64,000 bases of DNA from Paenibacillus lactis. Its GTDB lineage: Bacteria; Bacillota; Bacilli; Paenibacillales; Paenibacillaceae. Under the pieces are notes generated by a model. That model did not search any database and was not told the DNA's origin. It saw nothing but the letters and a program-made list of their open reading frames with translations. The stretch is from contig NZ_JAGGKI010000018.1 in the NCBI RefSeq assembly GCF_017873605.1, positions 45,161-109,160 on the forward strand, in the 5' to 3' direction. How positions within the stretch are numbered: position 1 is the stretch's first letter; each line of letters begins with the position of its first letter. Positions 59,512-64,000 of this stretch are shown here, in pieces. A program made the translations under genes and the position numbers.

Positions 59512-60921
59512 CAACTTGACGAGAATAGCTTCCATTCAACAGAATTACCCCTCTTAATTTACTACTTGCCAGATGCGGCGCCTCCACCTCATCGGCTTGT
59601 TCGTCAATGATTACAACCACATTGAGCGGAAACAGTTTGCCAAGCAGCGCCCACACAACAAGCGGATTGCCTCCAACCGAAATGTAGTGAACGCCGTCTT
59701 CATCAAACGCCGCGAGTCCTGTCACCCCCAAGATATCCGAAGCAGAGTGTTCGATCCATGCGGAACGGGCCGGCCAGGCTGTACTTTCCGCGGATACGTG
59801 GATTTGCTCAGGACGATACATATATCGGTGTCCTCGCATCGCCTGCCCAACATCCACACAATAATCGTAATTCCCATCCGACAATCTCAGATTTAATACA
59901 ACCCGACCTTGTTCATTGGCTTCGGGTACGATATCTATTTCGTTTTGGAAACTTGCTTCATTGTTATTCTGTTGCTCTGATGTACGGGAACTTATCCAAC
60001 TGCGGGTAACTGAGTAGTAATCCCCCTCAGCATAATCGAAGACAACGGAGTCAGCCCCCCCGGCCTTCTCATACGGCAATAGATGAGCGGGATGCCAGCA
60101 AAGTAAGCTTTTTGTGCGGTAATTGGTTTTCCAATTGCGGCAGGCAGCACCATCCCGAGACGGTATTGAAATCCGTATCCAATCATGGAGAGTTCAGGGC
60201 TTAGGAAACTTTGCGCGAAGCGTACAACCTCTTTGTGTGGCATTTGTTTGACCAACAGTTCTGTGAGGAAGCGATTCCGCGCCGGCTCGATAAATCGAAG
60301 TCCCTTCGCTTGATCCCCCTCCACGATCATAATAGGAACTTCCTCCCAGTTTTCAAAAGGCATCAACGCATCTCTCAGGAGGATAAGTTGGTGCAGATAC
60401 TCATTAAACAACTGCATGATTTCGGGGCTGCCCTTAGGCCCCATTAAAATGCTCACCACCTCTGGCGTCCACCGATGATTGTCACACTGGCTTCTATGAA
60501 CAAGCTGGAGTAAGGCTTTTTCTCCGTACATCAACCAAGCCGACTTCTCTAAATAATATTCTCGAGCCCAGTTTGACAATGTGTTTCCGATTTTTTGCGC
60601 CTGATCGAGGAACGGGAGTTTCGTTTCATCTTCCGAGGCGATCAAGGCCAACGGCAGAACGGCTTCTCTTCCGGAAACTCCTAAGCTGGATTGGAGATTC
60701 CTTAGCAGTGACTCAGCGGCTGCAGAGTCCCCAAGCTGTGAGCAAACCGCCTCGAGTAAGGCACTTGTTTCGCGGACGATATCTTTCGCGCGGTACACAC
60801 CAACAGGGAGTTCCCATTGCTGTTTCTTTTGAAAGTCTACAGCACGAAACGTCGTAGTCTCGATATCCATTCGCGTCCCAAGTCGCAGGCTGCTATCCTC
60901 TATTTTGATCCGATATTCCAA
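59501..60921 (-). pseudogene. Unknown 473-residue protein, frameshifted near a C7 run
   Basis: The frame from 60921 (MEYRIKIEDSSLRLGTRMDI) continues to about GIPLIY at 60080. From there the adjacent frame gives KAGGADSVVFDYAEGDYYSV and runs to the TAA at 59501. At 60055-60061 the plus strand has seven C. One extra base there (or one missing base slightly earlier) restores one frame of about 473 residues. The protein is acidic, mostly helical in the first 300 residues, and has no motif I recognise. A clean homopolymer slip means that either an assembly error or phase variation is possible. Confidence 0.55.
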
Positions 60922-60962
60922 TTTATTTCCCCCTTTCGTTATTTCTGACTCAGTATAAATTC

Positions 60963-61005
60963 AATTGACATACTTGAAAAGTACGCACTTTGGGGTATGT
61001 CAATT
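60963..61005. promoter_or_regulatory. AATTGACATAC / GTATGTCAATT inverted repeat
   Basis: An 11-bp perfect inverted pair, 21 nt apart, about 40 bp upstream of the unknown gene. TTGACA inside one arm could be a -35 element, so the pair may be an operator covering the promoter. Confidence 0.45.
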
Positions 61006-61046
61006 TCAATTAAGTGACTTAGTTTCATGAAGGAAACCTTAGTTGC

Positions 61047-61108
61047 CGATAAAACAAAAAAGCCGCTAAAATAGCGACTTTCAATGTATCATGTTCTTGT
61101 CTCCCGAC
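61047..61108. repeat. Dispersed repeat family A, copy near 61 kb
   Basis: GCCGATAAAACAAAAAAGCC, then GCTAAAATAGCGACTTTC and the right arm ATGTTCTTGTCTCCC. The left GGACAAG arm is missing. It lies in a 478-bp gap (60922-61399) otherwise without genes, except a weak minus-strand frame at 61188-61472 that I do not trust. Confidence 0.65.
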
Positions 61109-61399
61109 GCTAACCCCCTTATCCCATGTCTTTCATTTTGAAGAAGCTATTGTCATCAACACGACTTCGGTCCTTGGTTTTGTACCGTTAGCGGCAACTG
61201 CTATATACGAAGGTGTTTTTGTGACCCACCTTAACGATACGATGAAGTCTGAACCTCCAAAGTTTCATTAAGGAACATGTTCTTGCCCTTCTTGAAATAA
61301 CCTCGCTGAGGAAATCCACCATCGAAACCTCGCGCTTGAACTCCTTGATTACATTACCTTTCTTCCCAGTCATTAAGTCTAACTCTTCCCTATTCATGG

Positions 61400-62269
61400 T
61401 TACCACGAGGAGAGCCCTGTTCTTTTCCACTTGTTTTCGGTAACGCAAACATATACATAATCGTCGTCCCATGCTATCTGACCCTGACTACAGGCATCTG
61501 TGGATGAAGCTGGCGTATATTTGTCTCGGATTCGAAGCATACCCCCGTTTATATCTAGCTTGGTATCGGGGTCATTCGTTCCTAAACCGACATTACCGCT
61601 GCTGCGCTTTATGGTTAGCGGGGAATCAACGACTTTGCCGTCATCGTCAAAACGAACGAATTGCATGTCGGCTCCGGAATTGTCCCCCGGTTCTTCGGAA
61701 CTATCTGCCCGAAGGGCCCATCTCGTTATCGTCTCATTTTCCTTGCCGGCTACACTGAACTGGATATCCCGGTTAGTCCCTCTTTCCCCTGCGACTCGCA
61801 GTATGCCGCTCATTACATTGAAGTTGGAAGAATGTGTACGAATCTCGCTAACGTCAGTATCGTAGGGAATTTCAAACCGGGTAAACAGTTGGTTCGGATA
61901 TTCACCCGTTGGCGACATCGTCGTCTCGAATGAGATATGCTTATGGTCTTGTTGCTCCGGATTGTTAGCCTTGTCATGCGAAATGATCGCCGTTTTGTTC
62001 ATTCCCTTCTCGTCGAGCCAAACGATTGCAGGCTTAGCCCTTTCCGCCGTCCATTGAAGCCGAATCAGATCAGACTGATGCCCTTCTTCCTTAACCCACC
62101 TCTGATCAGTAGACATATGTAGTCGGTCATTATGTGGTACGCGAATATTGTTATCGGATTGTTTAAGTTCGCTTAAGTTTATCTCCGATTCTTGGTTCTG
62201 AACGGTACAGCCAATGCCCAACAAGCAGATGCCGCCTACTATCATCATAATCGTCCTAATGTACTTCAA
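61400..62269 (-). CDS. Lipoprotein with phage-tail-fibre-like sequence
   Basis: 289 residues from TTG 62269, with GGAGGGAAA 6-7 nt upstream; longer starts have no site. The signal MIVGGICLLGIGC is a lipobox-type N-terminus. The middle part is rich in Asn, Asp and Thr, with FEIPYDTDVSEIRTHSSNFN. Toward the end SSGNVGLGTNDPDTKLDING is the repeat-type sequence seen in tail fibres and other trimeric surface proteins. It ends GQIAWDDDYVYVCVTENKWK. It may be a secreted, membrane-anchored surface protein; no phage genes are nearby. Confidence 0.6.
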   Translation of the reverse strand: MKYIRTIMMIVGGICLLGIGCTVQNQESEINLSELKQSDNNIRVPHNDRLHMSTDQRWVKEEGHQSDLIRLQWTAERAKPAIVWLDEKGMNKTAIISHDKANNPEQQDHKHISFETTMSPTGEYPNQLFTRFEIPYDTDVSEIRTHSSNFNVMSGILRVAGERGTNRDIQFSVAGKENETITRWALRADSSEEPGDNSGADMQFVRFDDDGKVVDSPLTIKRSSGNVGLGTNDPDTKLDINGGMLRIRDKYTPASSTDACSQGQIAWDDDYVYVCVTENKWKRTGLSSW

Positions 62270-62716
62270 AGCGTTTCCCTCCGTTGTCGTAAATTCGAAC
62301 TCGTTACGTAATAAGACTGATCGTATTATATTCAACAGAGGTCGTATACCCATTTCATCAAACTTCCCGGAAAAATGATTCTTTTCGTCTATGCTATCAA
62401 AAAAGCACTCCACCAGACAGAAAGTCCTACAAAATCGTTTTATGGCAATCGGTACAAATGCTTGTCTTTCCTCTCGGAAACATAATTGTTTGCGTTCAAC
62501 CAGATCAGCTTCCCTGAACGGACATTGGGTTCACCGATAATTATTAACCTTGTAAAAGTGACCCTGATTGCCATTAAGCATCAGGGTATTTTCGGGTGTT
62601 TTATAAATGATTACATTTTTCTTCTCACGTTTTAATCTTCCAAGGAATGATATTTCAATTGCACTGGTAAATATCCCGTATTTCGCTCAATTATCAAAAA
62701 CATTGCTCAATCTCTG
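62270..62716. other. Gene-free stretch with a hairpin
   Basis: At 62561-62587 ACCCTGAT / ATCAGGGT forms an 8-bp perfect stem with an 11-nt loop, followed by ATTTTC. At about 62447 GGCAATCGGTACAAATGCTT resembles the family A left flank. No coding region recognised. Confidence 0.4.
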
Positions 62717-63643
62717 CTAGTCCATAATCATATCAACAACTTTTTTAGCGAACGCAGCATAGGATTCGATTTGGTCCGGATTTCGATCAATGGCCCATCT
62801 GAGGTTATCAAACGCGCTTAATAGCAGCAAATGTTTCATTTCAGTTAGGTTTTCTACACTTATTCCATACCCGTCTAAAAATGCTTTGAATTCTTCTATA
62901 CTCGGATTTCCGTCTAGGATATGGCACCGCATCAACCAAATAATTTCTCCATGCGGTACCGTTCTTACTTCTGCATTGCCCCAATCCAATAATATTACTT
63001 GTCCCGTCTGATTGACTATCGTATTCTTCAATGAAATATCTCCATGGGTTAAACCGAAGCGGAACGTTTCTTTTTTCAAATTTTCAAACAGTTTTCGCAC
63101 TCTCTGCGATTTTATTTGATTGATTACTCCAAGCTCAATCAACTGATCATTCTCCGTCAAACTATTGATATTATACTGCACATATCCTAGCCAACTGCCG
63201 TCCGATCCTGCGTGAGAGGGTGAATGAAACTCACCATGGACTGGATCAATCAGATTTTCCCCATATCCCTTCACTGGGATCGAATGAATAAGTTTCGCAT
63301 ATTTGCCAAGCTGCCTCCAAACATCGGACTTATTAACCTTACTATCTACTCCATTGTCTCCATCAACGAAAGCTTGAATCATATATGCGGTTCTATCAAT
63401 TATGCCAATGGACAACACCTCAGGTCCGGGAATGCCAATTGCGGCAGCTTGTTCAATACACCATTTTTCTTTCACATAGCTTGGATATGTACCTGAGTCG
63501 TTCATGCGAACAACGACTTTACGACTCTCTGTTTCGACTACGAAAACCTGATTTACGAAGCCTTTCCCTATGATCTGGTATGATGTTTTTACTTTTTCAA
63601 GAAGAAAATCGCTTGCAATTCGTTCTGCTTGTATGTCTCCCAC
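62717..63643 (-). CDS. Aminoglycoside-phosphotransferase-fold kinase
   Basis: 308 residues from GTG 63643, with GGGGGTG 7 nt upstream; GTG 63688 lacks a site. The kinase-like motifs are GKGFVNQVFVVETESRKVVV (phosphate loop and Lys), the catalytic loop LTHGDISLKNTIVNQTGQVI (about residues 199-218) and LLDWGNAEV. The fold is shared by antibiotic kinases, choline kinases and homoserine kinases. The substrate cannot be told, so a resistance role is not implied. Single gene. Confidence 0.88.
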   Translation of the reverse strand: MGDIQAERIASDFLLEKVKTSYQIIGKGFVNQVFVVETESRKVVVRMNDSGTYPSYVKEKWCIEQAAAIGIPGPEVLSIGIIDRTAYMIQAFVDGDNGVDSKVNKSDVWRQLGKYAKLIHSIPVKGYGENLIDPVHGEFHSPSHAGSDGSWLGYVQYNINSLTENDQLIELGVINQIKSQRVRKLFENLKKETFRFGLTHGDISLKNTIVNQTGQVILLDWGNAEVRTVPHGEIIWLMRCHILDGNPSIEEFKAFLDGYGISVENLTEMKHLLLLSAFDNLRWAIDRNPDQIESYAAFAKKVVDMIMD

Positions 63644-63884
63644 AGTTTTTTCACCCCCAGAAGTGTCGTGTTTCGAATAGTTTACCACACACTTTTTTTG
63701 GGGGGGGAAGTACGTTTATCACTAAACTAACCTGCCCGTTAGTTGAATAAAGCCAGCGGGCTTCTTGTTCATTATTGAACTGTCGTCTCCGTTAGCGTAA
63801 CATCTTCTATAATTTTTAGACTACAAATACCCCGACTATTACAGCGATTACAATCATAATTCTTTACGTCAAAATGAAAAAAAC

Positions 63885-63906
63885 ACCGTCATAAAAACAT
63901 GACGGT
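63885..63906 (-). terminator. Rho-independent terminator, minus strand
   Basis: ACCGTCAT / ATGACGGT 8-bp stem with a 6-nt loop; on the minus strand it is followed by GTTTTTTT. It probably ends a leftward gene beyond the window. Confidence 0.75.
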
Positions 63907-63915
63907 CAGATTGTC

Positions 63916-63951
63916 GAGAAACCCTGTCCTTTTAAAGGATCAGGGTTTCTC
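63916..63951. terminator. Hairpin GAGAAACCCTG / CAGGGTTTCTC
   Basis: An 11-bp perfect stem whose loop is itself nearly palindromic (TCCTTTTAAAGGA). No strong T-run follows. It stands just upstream (minus sense) of the terminator at 63885. Confidence 0.55.
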
Positions 63952-64000
63952 TGTATTTCCAAAGTAACTAAGTTAAGAAAAATATGAGGGGGCTACCCCC

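Larger units (their letters stand above)
63644..64000. other. Right-edge intergenic region with repeat fragments
   Basis: It contains CTAACCTGCCCGTTAGTTG (about 63726-63744) and CTCCGTTAGCGTAACATC (about 63788-63805). These match the ends of elements E3/E4. No gene was found before the window edge. Confidence 0.45.

Noticed and set aside
61188..61472. Minus-strand frame of 94 codons at the end of the fibre-like lipoprotein
   Set aside because: It overlaps the lipoprotein end, has no ribosome site, and does not resemble a known protein; probably non-coding.
62717..63643. Antibiotic-resistance aminoglycoside phosphotransferase
   Set aside because: The kinase fold is clear, but nothing in the sequence identifies an aminoglycoside substrate; many such kinases act on other small molecules.

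Overview
The window looks like a chromosomal segment of a spore-forming, aerobic member of the Bacillota, most likely Paenibacillus or a close relative. This rests on three spore-germination (ger) gene clusters, a FapA-type protein with an HD-GYP protein, a bacterial nitric oxide synthase, malate:quinone oxidoreductase, KtrB, and strong GGAGG-type ribosome sites with frequent GTG/TTG starts. No rRNA, tRNA, CRISPR array or intact transposon was seen.

Layout. (1) 1-7.6 kb: two minus-strand germinant-receptor clusters. The first has subunit A frameshifted, subunit C intact and subunit B cut by the window edge. The second has an intact A, a frameshifted B, a small CLC_0170-like membrane protein and C. 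(2) 8-15 kb, plus strand: M16 metallopeptidase, mqo, nos and a small alpha/beta hydrolase. (3) 15-19 kb, minus strand: FapA/DUF342, HD-GYP, XRE regulator and GAF protein in one operon. (4) 19.7-23.7 kb: a third, 5'-truncated ger cluster joined directly to a truncated KdpD-like gene, then ktrB. (5) 23.7-47.6 kb: a worn accessory region of small membrane proteins, an ECF sigma/anti-sigma pair, esterase, ArsR/SRPBCC and TetR/GAP pairs, a two-component system, a set of cassette-like small genes and a nucleoside hydrolase. Relics of a group II intron, an IS3 element and several genes lie between them. (6) 47.9-58.2 kb: a long minus-strand sulfur operon resembling the B. subtilis ytmI-tcy-ytn locus. 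It has an ABC transporter, two flavin monooxygenases, M20 deacetylases, an FMN reductase and a DinB-fold protein, next to a LysR regulator and a divergent acetyltransferase. (7) 58.3-64 kb: broken GNAT, HxlR regulator, a frameshifted unknown protein, a tail-fibre-like lipoprotein and an aminoglycoside-phosphotransferase-fold kinase.

Three kinds of structure are not explained by the genes. First, at 42.4-45.2 kb, minus-strand genes are each followed by a palindromic element with TAAC...GTTA ends, in one case starting inside the stop codon of the gene. This is the layout of integron gene cassettes, but no integrase is visible. Second, an approximately 80-bp palindromic repeat (GGACAAG...CTTGTCC arms around a GCCGC/GCGAC hairpin) recurs from 25 to 61 kb and sits at the broken end of an AraC gene. 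Third, many genes carry one clean lesion (single frameshift, in-frame TGA, internal deletion). Either the strain is accumulating pseudogenes or the assembly has indel errors. All assignments come from reading the sequence and from memory of the families; no database search was run.
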